From NCBI GenBank assembly GCA_003560875.1, contig PWJQ01000057.1:1-64000 (forward strand): DNA of 64,000 bases, in the 5' to 3' direction. Positions 1 to 10,343 of the stretch are shown in pieces; positions within the stretch are counted from its first letter, which is position 1, and each line of letters starts with the position of its first letter. Source of the stretch: Methanomassiliicoccaceae archaeon. Its GTDB lineage: Archaea; Thermoplasmatota; Thermoplasmata; Methanomassiliicoccales; Methanomethylophilaceae. Below the pieces are notes generated by a model. The model was not told the origin of the DNA, ran no database searches, and saw only the letters and a list, made by a program, of their open reading frames with translations. A program made the position numbers and the translations under genes.

Positions 1-2
1 GG

Positions 3-2282
3 ACCGTCAACGCCCAAAGGGACAACTGGCTGCGGATGATGGACTGTGATGCACTCATCGCAGAGAAGGAACATGCCGATACATTCCCCGTGGACGGGAA
101 GGAGAGACTCTCCGAACTGCGCAAGCGCAGGGAGGGTCTGATCGACGACATCAGGGCACTGCGGCAGGACAAGGAGGCGGTGGGGATCAAGATGGACCGA
201 CTGGTCATCAATCCTGACATCATCAATGAGTCCGAGGAGATAAAGGACCTCAGCGCCCAGGTGCCGTTGCGGGCGAGGACCCTGGAGGACATCAGCCGCC
301 TGCAGGCGTCCATCCGTTCCAAGGAGGAGGGTCTGCGCAAGGAGCGGCAACGGCTCGACTGGGACGATGAGGACATAATGGCCGCCGACGTCTCCCTTTC
401 GCTGATCGACTCCTCCATCAGGACGGAGGAACGCATCAGCGACCTCAGGGAGAGGTTGCGATTGGCCGAGGACCGTCAACATGGCCTGGAGGCCACGATC
501 TCCGATGTCGAGGACGCTGAGACCATCGAGGAGGTCCCTTACGAGGACGCTAGGCCCGCACTGCGGAAGGCCCAATCCTTGTTGCGGGAACTGGAACTTC
601 TCCGTATGAAACGGGACCCCGTCCCGGTGTCCTTGGCATTCCTGTCCTTGGGGATACTCTTGCCCGTCGCTGTCTTGACCGCTTTCCTGACCGGTGTTTT
701 CGATGTGGTGATATCAGCGATCGTCATGGCCGCCCCCGCCCCCGTCCTGATAGCCATTGGTTTGAAGAAGAGGTCTCAGGAGTTAGTGGCGGTCAAGGAG
801 GCGGACGCATCCGTCGAAAGGACGGAGAGGTCCTTGGAGGAGTGCATGCCTTCGGACCTGGACCGTGACTGGAACGGCATCCGGGCCTGGGAGGACAGGG
901 AGGCAGAGAGACGTGATGCCGTGCAGCGGTCACAGACGCTGGCGCGTATACAACAAGAGAACAGGGCCCGGATCGAGAAGGACAGGTCGCGTTTGGCGGG
1001 GATGACGGAGGAGATAGACTCCCTGCGGGAGTCCTTGGGAGAGACTGAAGAGGGATGGGAGACCCTGCTGCGGGAGAAGGGATGGCCACATAGGGAGGAG
1101 CCGGAGTTGGTGCGGGAGACTATAAGGATAGTGTCCAGCGTGCGCTCTCTCGGTGGGGAGATAGCGGCCATGAATGATGAGTCGGATGCAAAGACCGATG
1201 CCGTCAAGGACCTCGATGCCCGAATGGAGGCCCTCTTGCAGAGGCTGGGGATGGAGTTCACCGGGTTCAACCATGCCGCCTACCTTCTTGACGAGTCCCT
1301 GCGTGACAGCATCGCCTCCCGTCTCAAATCCGAGGGTTATCAGGAGAGGCTCATCGAGATGAAGGGAGCGCTCACCGACCTCGAGGACCGGCTTTCCGCC
1401 GTCGAGGCCGAGATGAACACCCTTCTGGAACCGTACGGTGATGTGCAAACGTTCCTGACGGTGGCGGAGGACCGGCATCAGCTCATTGAAGCGAGGCGGG
1501 AGAGGGAGGTGCTGCGGGCGACACTGATGTCCTCAGCAGGTAACCCCGAGGCCTACGAGAGGCTACTGGAGACCATGTCGGGGATGGACCGCAACGAGGT
1601 CGATGAGGAGATCTCATCCTTGGAAGTGACACTGAAGGGATTGACTGACGAGAGGGACAGGATGCAACGTGAGCTCGGCGGCATAGACGAAAGCGTCACA
1701 TCGATGAGCACCGACGACCTCCTCTCACGGAAGAGGCAGGAACTGTCCGATGCCGAAGCCTCCATGGACGAGACCATCAGGAGATGGTCGATGCTGCAGA
1801 TGGCCCGCAGGATCCTCGACGAGGCCACGGCGGAATTCGAGAAGGAGAAACAGCCCGAGGTGGTCAGGAGGGCCGAGGGCCATCTGAGGACCATGACCGG
1901 TCGCGACTACACCCTGATGACCGATCTGGGCAAAGGGACCATGATGGTGTTGGACCAGGACCTTCGCAAAGAGGAGGACATGTGGTCCAGCGGACTGGGG
2001 GACCAGGTGAACCTGTCGTTGCGTCTGGCCCTGGCCCGGGCGATGGGCAATCCGGAGCCTTTGCCAATCATACTGGACGACATACTGGTTCGTTTCGACC
2101 CCTCACGGAGATTGGGGGCGGCGAAGGCCATAGCGGAGGTCGCTGAGGAACAGCAGGTGTTGTTCTTCACCTGCGACCCTGCCGTGGGGGACTCGTTCCG
2201 CAGGATAGGAGCGGACGCGACGCATATGCGATTGCAGTCCGGACGCCTCCTCCTCGAGGGCGGCGAGGAGGTCATCGGTTGA
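3..2282 (+). CDS. Rad50/SMC/YhaN-like coiled-coil ATPase, C-terminal part (5' end outside window)
   Basis: Frame is open from the window start; long coiled coil with central hydrophobic hairpin; C-terminal ABC-type signature and Walker B (LSLRLALARA, LPIILDDILVRFD). Confidence 0.75.
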   Translation, partial: TVNAQRDNWLRMMDCDALIAEKEHADTFPVDGKERLSELRKRREGLIDDIRALRQDKEAVGIKMDRLVINPDIINESEEIKDLSAQVPLRARTLEDISRLQASIRSKEEGLRKERQRLDWDDEDIMAADVSLSLIDSSIRTEERISDLRERLRLAEDRQHGLEATISDVEDAETIEEVPYEDARPALRKAQSLLRELELLRMKRDPVPVSLAFLSLGILLPVAVLTAFLTGVFDVVISAIVMAAPAPVLIAIGLKKRSQELVAVKEADASVERTERSLEECMPSDLDRDWNGIRAWEDREAERRDAVQRSQTLARIQQENRARIEKDRSRLAGMTEEIDSLRESLGETEEGWETLLREKGWPHREEPELVRETIRIVSSVRSLGGEIAAMNDESDAKTDAVKDLDARMEALLQRLGMEFTGFNHAAYLLDESLRDSIASRLKSEGYQERLIEMKGALTDLEDRLSAVEAEMNTLLEPYGDVQTFLTVAEDRHQLIEARREREVLRATLMSSAGNPEAYERLLETMSGMDRNEVDEEISSLEVTLKGLTDERDRMQRELGGIDESVTSMSTDDLLSRKRQELSDAEASMDETIRRWSMLQMARRILDEATAEFEKEKQPEVVRRAEGHLRTMTGRDYTLMTDLGKGTMMVLDQDLRKEEDMWSSGLGDQVNLSLRLALARAMGNPEPLPIILDDILVRFDPSRRLGAAKAIAEVAEEQQVLFFTCDPAVGDSFRRIGADATHMRLQSGRLLLEGGEEVIG

Positions 2283-2593
2283 TAAGTACCAGGAAAACAG
2301 TAGAAAAATGGTGATTTTTTACCAGTTTAAGACCGTTTAAATAGTCAAATCAACAAAAGTTATATATCTGTTCTGTACAATCGGCTTGTCAACGGGAATG
2401 ACAACCCGATTCACTAATCATCAAGATCACTATCATCTGACCTATCAGATATAATGAAGGAATAGAAATGGCCGGCAGGCGACGATAGCACTGCCGGACA
2501 GTGAGTGTATAGAAAACCGGAAGGCAGAAAGTCGTCTCGGTCAATTCAATTGGTGAATCGTAGATTGTTCCCGACACCAGAGAGGGTGTTCGT

Positions 2594-4030
2594 ATGAACA
2601 TAGATCCCAGTACTACTAAATACATGGTCAAGGCCCGTATAAACGCCGACGGCATCGTAGAGAAGCCGGACGTCGTGGGTGCGATTTTCGGACAGACTGA
2701 AGGACTGCTCGGTGACGAGTTGGATCTGCGCGACCTGCAGAAATCAGGCCGCATAGGTCGCATCGAGGTGGAGATAACCTCCAAGAGCGGCAAGTCCGAT
2801 GGAATAGTCCACATCCCATCCAGCCTAGACCAGGTCGAGACCGTCATATTGGCCTCCGCATTGGAGACCATCGACCGTGTCGGCCCCTGCAAAGCCGGAA
2901 TAAAGATACTATCCATCGAGGATGTCCGCATAACCAAGCGTGAGAAGATCATCGAGCGTGCCAAGGAGCTGCTCAATGAGCTCATGTCACATTCCAACCA
3001 GACCGGCATCGACCTCACCGACTCCGTACGCCAGAGCGTGCAGATGGAGGAGATAATCCACTTCGGTAAGGAGCGTCTGCCCGCGGGACCGAATGTGAAG
3101 GAGTCCGACGCCATAATCGTGGTCGAAGGCAGGTCTGACGTCCTGAACCTCCTGCGCTCGGGGATAAAGAACGCCATTGCCGTGGAAGGCACCAACATCC
3201 CCAAGACAGTCATGGACCTCTCCAAGGAACGCGTAATAACCGCCTTCGTCGACGGTGACCGCGGCGGAGAGCTGATCCTGCGTGAACTGTTCCAGGTGGC
3301 GGAGGTCGACTTCGTCGCCCGTGCGCCGCGTCCCTTGGAGGTCGAGGAGCTAACCCAGAAACAGATCACAAAGTCCCTGCGCAACAAGATACCCGCCGAG
3401 CAGTACATCGAGATGTACGGCATATCCGATGCCCTCAACGGTAAGAAGAAGGACGACAAGGAGGAGGAGAGACCCCGTCGATCCGAGAGGCCGCCCAAAG
3501 AGGAGAAGGATAACCGTGGCGGTAAGGATGACAAGAGCAGCAAGGACGACCGCGGCGGTAAGGATGACAAGAGCAGCAAGGACGACCGCGGCGCTAAGGA
3601 TGATAAGAACGGTAAGGACGAGAGGCCGAAGAAGCGTGAGAGCCGATTCGACACCGAGGCCGCCGAGCGCTTCAAGAAGAAGGAACCCCGTGAGAAGAGG
3701 GAACCGAGAGCGGCTCCCAAGGTCGAGAAGAACCTCAGTGAGCAGCAGATCTACTATCGCGACATGATCATGGACATGAGCACCAGCCACAACGCCAAGC
3801 TCATAGTCGACGGGGAGATCAAGTACGAGACAACCGTCAAGGAGCTGGTGGAGACCCTCAAGAAGAACGAGGACAAGTTGGACGCCATCGTCTTCGACGG
3901 CGTGATATCCCAACGCATACTGGACATCGTGGCCGACAAGGACATACCGGTGGTCGTCGGCGCCAAGATGGGCAGCGTCACCAAGCAGCCCAGCGGCGTC
4001 GAGATATGGACCAAGGAAGACCTGATCTGA
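2594..4030 (+). CDS. dnaG: Archaeal DnaG-like primase (Toprim domain)
   Basis: Toprim motifs [15 protein letters not shown] and [19 protein letters not shown]; archaeal DnaG N-terminus ([35 protein letters not shown]). Confidence 0.95.
   Translation: MNIDPSTTKYMVKARINADGIVEKPDVVGAIFGQTEGLLGDELDLRDLQKSGRIGRIEVEITSKSGKSDGIVHIPSSLDQVETVILASALETIDRVGPCKAGIKILSIEDVRITKREKIIERAKELLNELMSHSNQTGIDLTDSVRQSVQMEEIIHFGKERLPAGPNVKESDAIIVVEGRSDVLNLLRSGIKNAIAVEGTNIPKTVMDLSKERVITAFVDGDRGGELILRELFQVAEVDFVARAPRPLEVEELTQKQITKSLRNKIPAEQYIEMYGISDALNGKKKDDKEEERPRRSERPPKEEKDNRGGKDDKSSKDDRGGKDDKSSKDDRGAKDDKNGKDERPKKRESRFDTEAAERFKKKEPREKREPRAAPKVEKNLSEQQIYYRDMIMDMSTSHNAKLIVDGEIKYETTVKELVETLKKNEDKLDAIVFDGVISQRILDIVADKDIPVVVGAKMGSVTKQPSGVEIWTKEDLI
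3518..3625 (+). repeat. 36-bp in-frame tandem repeat inside dnaG (two perfect copies plus one degenerate copy)
   Basis: ggcggtaaggatgacaagagcagcaaggacgaccgc at 3518-3553 and 3554-3589, degenerate third copy after; encodes [12 protein letters not shown] x2 then [12 protein letters not shown]. Confidence 0.95.
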
Positions 4031-5547
4031 TGGTTGAAAGAACCCCCTGGGACTCCGTCCCCGATCTCCAGAGCACCGCCGACGTGCACATACCCTCGGA
4101 CCCTCTGGCAAGGGTCATCGGTCAGGAGGAGGCCATAGACCTGGCGAGACTGGCGGCCACCCAGCGGAGGCATCTCCTGCTGGTCGGCCCCCCGGGAACG
4201 GGGAAGTCCATGATCGCCCAGGCACTCGCCCTCCATCTACCCGTCCCTCGCCATGAGGTCAGGGTGGTCCATAACCCCGAGAACCCGGAGAGGCCGATGG
4301 TGGAGGTCATGACCGAGGAGGAGGTGGAGTCCGAGAGCGTCAGCCGCCTATCGGCGGCCGGCGACCTCATAGATCCCAAGGATGCGCCTGGCAACGTGGC
4401 TCAGAGACTGGGTTACAGATGCGGATCCTGCAGCGCCTTGTCATCCTACACCGAGAGGTCCTGTCCGCAGTGCGGAGTATCGAAACTGGACATGGACCGC
4501 AACAACAACCCCTTCGGGGACCTTCTCGGCGGTATGCTGGAATCGGCCATGAGCGTCATTCCGCAGACCCCGGTGGGCAAGGAGAAGGTCACCACCACCC
4601 GCATGCGCGGAAACAAGGAGGAGGTCGTGGTGTTCGAGAGGGCCGGCGACCACATCCGTGTACTCGACCAGAAGTCCCTGGAGAAGAAGAGGGAGCTCGA
4701 GAAGACGTCCAACCGCAAGGTGATCGTCCCTCTGAAACGCAACCCCTTCGTTCTCGCCACCGGTGCGTCGGAGACTGAACTGCTCGGTGATGTCAGGCAC
4801 GACCCCTACGGCGGCCATCAGGGCCTGGGCACTCCCCCCTATGAAAGGGTGGTGTCCGGTTCCATACACGAGGCCCACGAAGGCGTGCTGTTCATCGATG
4901 AGATCTCCCACCTGGGACAGACCCAACGTTACATCCTGTCCGCCATGCAGGAGAAGTACTTCCCCATAACCGGGCATAACCCGCAGAGCGCCGGGGCATC
5001 GGTCCGTGTGGACTCCGTCCCCTGTGATTTCATACTCGTGGCCGCCTGTAACATCCAGGACCTGGAGAACATACTTTCCCCTCTGCGTTCGAGGATAGCG
5101 GGAGGAGGGTACGAGCTCCTGATGGACACCGGGATGCCCGACAACGACGAGAACCGTGCCAAATACCTACAGTTCATAGCCCAGGAGATCCAGATGGACG
5201 GTCGCATCCCGCACGCCAATATGGATGTGGTCAGAGGTCTGGTGAAAGAAGGCCGTCGTCGCGCACAGGAATGGGACGACCACAGCAACCAATTGACACT
5301 CCGTCTAAGGGAGATGGGCGGACTCATCCGCGCCGCCGGGGACCAGGCCACCAAGGAGAGTTCGGAGATCATAGAGCACGAACATCTGGAGAAGGCCCTG
5401 AAGCGCGCCCGCACGGTCGAGGAGCAGATACGGGCCCGCTACGGCTCGTACATGAAAGGACTGTCCAAGGACGTCTCCGACTCCCAGAAGGAGAAATCAC
5501 CCTACTACATGCAGAACCAGCATATGGGCGATCAGATGTTCCACTGA
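4030..5547 (+). CDS. AAA+ ATPase (Lon/Mg-chelatase-like) with zinc-ribbon insertion
   Basis: Walker A LLLVGPPGTGKSMIAQ, Walker B GVLFIDEISHL, CGSC...CPQCG insertion; start overlaps dnaG stop (TGATG). Confidence 0.8.
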   Translation: MVERTPWDSVPDLQSTADVHIPSDPLARVIGQEEAIDLARLAATQRRHLLLVGPPGTGKSMIAQALALHLPVPRHEVRVVHNPENPERPMVEVMTEEEVESESVSRLSAAGDLIDPKDAPGNVAQRLGYRCGSCSALSSYTERSCPQCGVSKLDMDRNNNPFGDLLGGMLESAMSVIPQTPVGKEKVTTTRMRGNKEEVVVFERAGDHIRVLDQKSLEKKRELEKTSNRKVIVPLKRNPFVLATGASETELLGDVRHDPYGGHQGLGTPPYERVVSGSIHEAHEGVLFIDEISHLGQTQRYILSAMQEKYFPITGHNPQSAGASVRVDSVPCDFILVAACNIQDLENILSPLRSRIAGGGYELLMDTGMPDNDENRAKYLQFIAQEIQMDGRIPHANMDVVRGLVKEGRRRAQEWDDHSNQLTLRLREMGGLIRAAGDQATKESSEIIEHEHLEKALKRARTVEEQIRARYGSYMKGLSKDVSDSQKEKSPYYMQNQHMGDQMFH

Positions 5548-6008
5548 ATGGGCTTGGACATCAGGATGCCGTCCTCCCCGTCACTGTAATAGAGGGGAAG
5601 GACACCTTCGACCAAGAATCCCAGACGACGGTAGAACTCCAACAACCGGGTTTTCGAGTATCTCAGTTCCAGGCATATGCGTTTGGAACCACCGACCGCG
5701 GCACGGGTCTCGAAATCCCTTATCAATCGGACACCGATGCCCAATCCGCGCATCATCGGAGTCACCGCGACCAGCATTATCCTGCACTGACCGTTCTCGG
5801 CCATGACACCGAAGATGAATCCCAGGATCCTCCCCTCCGGGGACTGGACGACCAACTGACCCTGCGGCCAGGCATTGTGGAAATGGAGAAACGTCTCCGG
5901 CCGGTATTGTTCATCGAAGACTGTGGAGGCCAGGTTGAACACCTGTTCCAGGTCTGTTTCCTTGAACTCCCTCAACAGCACAGGATGTCGAAACACCTCC
6001 TGGGACAT
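5532..6008 (-). CDS. GNAT family N-acetyltransferase (RimI-like)
   Basis: VAVTPMMRGLGIGVRLI acetyl-CoA binding motif, LEFYRRLGF. Confidence 0.85.
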   Translation of the reverse strand: MSQEVFRHPVLLREFKETDLEQVFNLASTVFDEQYRPETFLHFHNAWPQGQLVVQSPEGRILGFIFGVMAENGQCRIMLVAVTPMMRGLGIGVRLIRDFETRAAVGGSKRICLELRYSKTRLLEFYRRLGFLVEGVLPLYYSDGEDGILMSKPIQWNI

Positions 6009-6071
6009 AACTGCTTTGGAGAGCGAATACGTTTTTATCCTCGCATATACAGATATCCCCGAGGTTATGAA

Positions 6072-6395
6072 ATGCCGAGGACGAGATTAGCTAGAGTAGA
6101 GGACGTGCCCGAGAACGGCACCTTGGGTGTGAAGACCGACGGCGGCAACTACCTGATAAGCAAGATGGATGGGGAGATCAACGTCTTCGAGGGACGATGC
6201 ACGCATATGAAGGGACCACTGCGCTTCGGAAAGGTCATCGACGGCTCCGTCAAATGCCCGATCCATGGTTCACGTTTCGACCTCCTCACCGGTGAGGTGA
6301 CGAAACAGGTCGTCATACCGTTGATAGGCAAGGCCAAGGATCTGAAGAAATTCCCCGTGACCATTCAAGACGGTGAGATTTACGTCAAGGAGTGA
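6072..6395 (+). CDS. Rieske-type [2Fe-2S] ferredoxin
   Basis: CTHMKGPLRFG and CPIHGSRFDLLTGE; about 107 aa from ATG at 6072. Confidence 0.85.
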   Translation: MPRTRLARVEDVPENGTLGVKTDGGNYLISKMDGEINVFEGRCTHMKGPLRFGKVIDGSVKCPIHGSRFDLLTGEVTKQVVIPLIGKAKDLKKFPVTIQDGEIYVKE

Positions 6396-8352
6396 CCTCC
6401 TCCCGCAACGACCTCAACATGGTTCGGGCCCGCAGCATCGCCAAGAGGAGGAATACCCCGGCTAGAGGTAGGTAGCTCAGACCGATGCCCTCCTCAGTAG
6501 CCTCCACTTCCATGACGAAGGTCAGGTCATCGTGATTGCCTTCAGCATCAACCACTCGCAGGGTGCAGTTCCATACACCCTCCCTGGCGACATGCAGCAG
6601 ATGGCTCCCCTCCCTGTCGAAGACCCCGTCGCCGTCGAGGTCCCATAGATAGCTCTCTATGCCGACGTTGTCATGGGAACGGTTGGCCATCAGGAGGACG
6701 GTCTCCCCGGCGCGGTAGCTACGCTCCTCCCAGTCCAGTACCGCCACCGGCGGGTAGGGGTCTATCGACCAATCCTCCCGGAAGATAGCGGCGAAGCCCT
6801 CGGCCAGTTCCATTGAACGAATCAGGAATGCCACCTCCCTGTTCCTCTCGAACGACGCGTCCACCCAGTTATACGTGGATACCACGACGGTGTCGTCGAT
6901 GACCATGCCCTTGTTGTGTTGCAGGGTGTAAGGCCTCCCTCCGTCCCAAAGCCTCCCTTGACATCCGTCCCAGACCTCGAAGGAGGCCGCCACCATCGTG
7001 TTCCTCCCCTGGGAATCGCCCATGAAGGTGGAGTCCAGGAGCAGACGGGAATCGACCCCGCGGGCGCCGGCATCCCTCATCCACCGCAGAGGGCTTTCGC
7101 CATGCACCCATGCGGGCTGCACATAGAACTGCTGGGAATAGGCACGTTCCTCGGCGCCGTCCATCAAGGTCTGTAACCAAACGTTACCGTGGTCGGGACC
7201 GATGACCGGCGACACCATGGCCATCTGCGTGCTCACGGCCTGGTCGAAAACGGGTACGAATGGAATGAGCGTTTGCGGTTGCAGGTATGAGTAATAGGTG
7301 CGCAGACAATGGGAATCATGCCTATCGGCATCCCGGTCCGATCGGAACAGTTCCATCATCAACGCCGCCAACGATGTGCTGTACGTCACCGCGCCCCAAC
7401 CGCGGTTGGACTCGAATGCCGATGTCCTCCAGTTCTCTGAGGTCACCATCACCTTGACATCATCTATGACGGCGTACTTGGCATGCATGTAATCGTATCT
7501 CTTGTAGCCGTCGGCACTGCGGAGAAGGCGTATGTCGCAACCGGCCTCCGCCATGGCCATGAGACGGGATGCCGTCCTCTCATTTATGCCCCCTACGGGT
7601 GCGCCTTCGATGAGCACCTCCACACTCACACCGGAACGGGCCATATCGGCCAGTAAGGCCATGACGCTCATGTTGTCCAGATAGTACAAGGAGACGGATA
7701 TGCTGTGCTTGGCCGAGAGCAGTTCCCTCATTATGGTGGTGAAACCGTCCTCCGGGAAAGTGAATCCATACACCTCGGCGAGATGTTCAGTCCGTGGGAA
7801 ATCCGAGCGACCGGGGACGGAGACATACCAATCATGCCATGTATCCGTGTCCACCCCCGGCGTCCTGACCGCCATGGAACAGCGGCCGATCTTCGGGAAT
7901 GGAGGGCCGTCCCAGCCCGGGAGCAGGCGGTCGACGTCGCCGTACACGAAGGTGTCCAGGACCACGTCGCCGTCGATGACATGGACCCAATCCCCCCTGT
8001 CGGCCAGGATGAAACTTCCGCGCCGTTCCATGTCGGTGATCAATATGAGCTGCCTACCCTCCATGTCCAGGAAGGTCTGTTCCCCGCTAGCTATGACCAG
8101 CTCCCCCCCCGGTGACAGAGTGGTCCCCATGGGTATGGTCAGGAATCCCTCACCATCCGTGACCGTGAGGCCGCTCAGGTCATGGACGCTGTCGCCGACG
8201 TTGGTTATTATGACGAACTCCGAACTATGCACCGGCATGACGGCGGTGATCAGGATGTCACCCATGAGATCGCTGCCCTCCTCCGGGACGGAGGCGGCGC
8301 TGAAGGAGGGTATCAGCAGTAGGACAATGAGGAATGATGAAAAGGCCCGCAT
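6385..8352 (-). CDS. Secreted/membrane-anchored phospholipase D-like protein with lamin-tail-like and PKD-like domains
   Basis: Signal peptide; two HKD motifs (HAKYAVIDDVKVMVTSEN, HNKGMVIDDTVVVSTYN); N-terminal LTD-like segment; C-terminal PKD (YLWDLDGDGVFD) and TM helix. Confidence 0.8.
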   Translation of the reverse strand: MRAFSSFLIVLLLIPSFSAASVPEEGSDLMGDILITAVMPVHSSEFVIITNVGDSVHDLSGLTVTDGEGFLTIPMGTTLSPGGELVIASGEQTFLDMEGRQLILITDMERRGSFILADRGDWVHVIDGDVVLDTFVYGDVDRLLPGWDGPPFPKIGRCSMAVRTPGVDTDTWHDWYVSVPGRSDFPRTEHLAEVYGFTFPEDGFTTIMRELLSAKHSISVSLYYLDNMSVMALLADMARSGVSVEVLIEGAPVGGINERTASRLMAMAEAGCDIRLLRSADGYKRYDYMHAKYAVIDDVKVMVTSENWRTSAFESNRGWGAVTYSTSLAALMMELFRSDRDADRHDSHCLRTYYSYLQPQTLIPFVPVFDQAVSTQMAMVSPVIGPDHGNVWLQTLMDGAEERAYSQQFYVQPAWVHGESPLRWMRDAGARGVDSRLLLDSTFMGDSQGRNTMVAASFEVWDGCQGRLWDGGRPYTLQHNKGMVIDDTVVVSTYNWVDASFERNREVAFLIRSMELAEGFAAIFREDWSIDPYPPVAVLDWEERSYRAGETVLLMANRSHDNVGIESYLWDLDGDGVFDREGSHLLHVAREGVWNCTLRVVDAEGNHDDLTFVMEVEATEEGIGLSYLPLAGVFLLLAMLRARTMLRSLREEVTP

Positions 8353-8401
8353 CCCTCATCCATGCCCCAGAGGGCATATCAGGGCGGGCATTACCTGCAG
8401 T

Positions 8402-9079
8402 TTAAATCCTCGAGACCAGTCCGAGCAGGGCCTCACGGGGGTCCTTGTGCTTGACCACACCGGATGCCAGGAGTACTCCCGAAGCCCCCAGTTCGAGGGC
8501 TGTGCTCACGTCCTCCCCGGTCTTGACACCGGCTCCGCAGAGGACGGCGACGCCTTTGTCCACCGACCGCACAGCGTCCACGGCATCGGAGACGACCTCC
8601 GGGCTGGCAGTGGTGACGGATATGTCTCCGCCTATCAGCTCCGGCGGCTCGACCGCGATGAAGTCAGGACGATAGAATGCCGCCGCGCCGGATGATTCGA
8701 CGGAGTCCGTGCATACCACGGTCAACAGTGACGAGTCCCGGCACATGGACACGGCGTCCTTGATGTCGGAGAGCACCATGCGGTGCTCGGAATGGTTTAT
8801 CAGAGAGCCTATGGCCCCGGAGGCGGCGACCATGGACGGTGTTACCCATCCGGTGGCGGAGCCCGGCTTGCGGGGGTCGACATGCTGTGACAGTACTGGA
8901 ATGTCGACCGACCTCGCGACGGCCCCCAGCTCCGCCATGGGCGGGCTGACTGCGATGGATACGCCGGTCTCCTCGGCCACGGCCGAGCATATCTCGGCCA
9001 TCTGTGACGCTGACAGGCCGTCCACCTCGGTGTAGGCCTTGAAGTTCACTATGACCGCGGGTAGACGTATCTCAGTCAA
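8402..9079 (-). CDS. tpiA: Triosephosphate isomerase (archaeal type)
   Basis: VNFKAY, SLINHSEHR, VEPPELIGG, LCGAGVKTGEDV. Confidence 0.95.
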   Translation of the reverse strand: MTEIRLPAVIVNFKAYTEVDGLSASQMAEICSAVAEETGVSIAVSPPMAELGAVARSVDIPVLSQHVDPRKPGSATGWVTPSMVAASGAIGSLINHSEHRMVLSDIKDAVSMCRDSSLLTVVCTDSVESSGAAAFYRPDFIAVEPPELIGGDISVTTASPEVVSDAVDAVRSVDKGVAVLCGAGVKTGEDVSTALELGASGVLLASGVVKHKDPREALLGLVSRI

Positions 9080-10211
9080 GGCGCGTGCACCTTTCCTTCA
9101 ACGCATCGAGCACCGCAGGGCGGCTGGTGTACTCCATCTCATCAGGACCGAGGATTGCGGGCATGAACGGTCCGTGACCGCGCATCATCATGCTGGCCTT
9201 GACAGAGTTCTGGCGGACCTCGTCCCAGACATCTCCGGCGAAGAAGTCGATGGGCGTGCGGTCCCCGGCGGGAGCGTCGTACGACTCCAGACCCTGGAAG
9301 CGACCGTTGTTGAGTTGGAAACCTATGCAGGCGATACGCGGCGGGCCGTCGAAGTAGGTGGGATCGGAATCCTCCACCGCACAGGGGTAGAAGGCGCCGT
9401 AGTGGGAGCCGCGCATCCATCCTGCCACCAGCATGGTGTTCATGTAGGGCTGGAGGTACTCGCCGACTGCCGGTAGTCCACTCTGACACCTGCATATGCA
9501 GACCGGGTCGTCCTTACCGACGTACTTACCGGCGGTGAGGTTCAGCTTGTCGGTGCTGACCACGGCGGCGGTCCCGGCACCGGCACGGCTCTCGACCCTC
9601 TTGATGGCGTAACGGGTTGTGTCACCGAGGAGGGTGAGCATGCTGTAAGTCTCCTCCGGGGAGGACATGGTCACCTTCTTGGAGTCCACCACGTCATGGA
9701 TCTCCATATCGAAACCCTTCGTTGCCCGGGGGTCGATCACCAGTCCGGTGGTCGTGAAGGGATCCAGGAATACACGGGACAAAGGAAGCGAGTAGGCCGA
9801 GGGCTCGGTCTTGTCGGCCATGAAGAACAGCATCGGTTCGGAGCCCCTCTCCTCGAATGTCATCTCGGCGGCACCGGGGCCGGCGCCCTTGATGTTACCG
9901 CTGAAGGCATCACAGAGGATGTCCTGACCGGCGGCGTAAAGCTTCATCTTCTTGGCGATTTCCGTAGCGGCCATGAAGGATTCCCATGCCAGCTCGTGAA
10001 CGTCGCAGTTGCCCTCTCCCTTATAGTGGGACATAAGCAGGTTGATATCATCTCCGACGCGGGTGACGTAGAAATCCTCGAGGCACCCGGTCTTCACCCC
10101 TTCTGCCAGGATTTCTTTGGCGGCTTCCATCATGGAGGGGTGCGGCCGGGAGTGTCCCACGACGGAACCCACATCGGCCTTTATCACTGAAACAGTAATT
10201 TTATCTGTCAT
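9072..10211 (-). CDS. fbp: Fructose-1,6-bisphosphate aldolase/phosphatase (archaeal bifunctional)
   Basis: ITVSVIKADVGSVVGHSRPHP N-terminus, DDINLLMSH, GNIKGAGPG. Confidence 0.95.
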   Translation of the reverse strand: MTDKITVSVIKADVGSVVGHSRPHPSMMEAAKEILAEGVKTGCLEDFYVTRVGDDINLLMSHYKGEGNCDVHELAWESFMAATEIAKKMKLYAAGQDILCDAFSGNIKGAGPGAAEMTFEERGSEPMLFFMADKTEPSAYSLPLSRVFLDPFTTTGLVIDPRATKGFDMEIHDVVDSKKVTMSSPEETYSMLTLLGDTTRYAIKRVESRAGAGTAAVVSTDKLNLTAGKYVGKDDPVCICRCQSGLPAVGEYLQPYMNTMLVAGWMRGSHYGAFYPCAVEDSDPTYFDGPPRIACIGFQLNNGRFQGLESYDAPAGDRTPIDFFAGDVWDEVRQNSVKASMMMRGHGPFMPAILGPDEMEYTSRPAVLDALKERCTRLD

Positions 10212-10343
10212 ATTAAATCCACTCAGCGTTATGAATTGGAATTGTCAATGCATGGATATTATAAAAGGTTTGATACATGGCCATTGGCCAGTATTGTAAA
10301 GCGGACAGAGTGGGTAATATATTTGTGATGATATTCCATAATC

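Noticed and set aside
2385-2593. SRP RNA or RNase P RNA in the dnaG leader
   Set aside because: A ccggaaggcag string recalls the SRP helix 8 motif, but length, surrounding structure and other conserved elements do not fit.
2389-3720. 443-aa antisense ORF opposite dnaG
   Set aside because: Low-complexity Ser/Leu translation produced by the antisense of the Lys/Asp repeat; dnaG on the plus strand has clear Toprim motifs.
5271-6071. N-terminal part of the 374-aa ORF that ends in the Rieske protein
   Set aside because: It runs through the AAA gene and antisense to the GNAT gene; only the segment from ATG 6072 has Rieske motifs.
7700-8695. 331-aa plus-strand ORF opposite PLD-like and tpiA genes
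   Set aside because: Antisense shadow ORF typical of GC-rich DNA; no recognisable motifs.
10278-10290. TGGCCA-T-TGGCCA repeat between fbp and the aldehyde dehydrogenase gene
   Set aside because: Short, GC-rich and likely to occur by chance; no further support.
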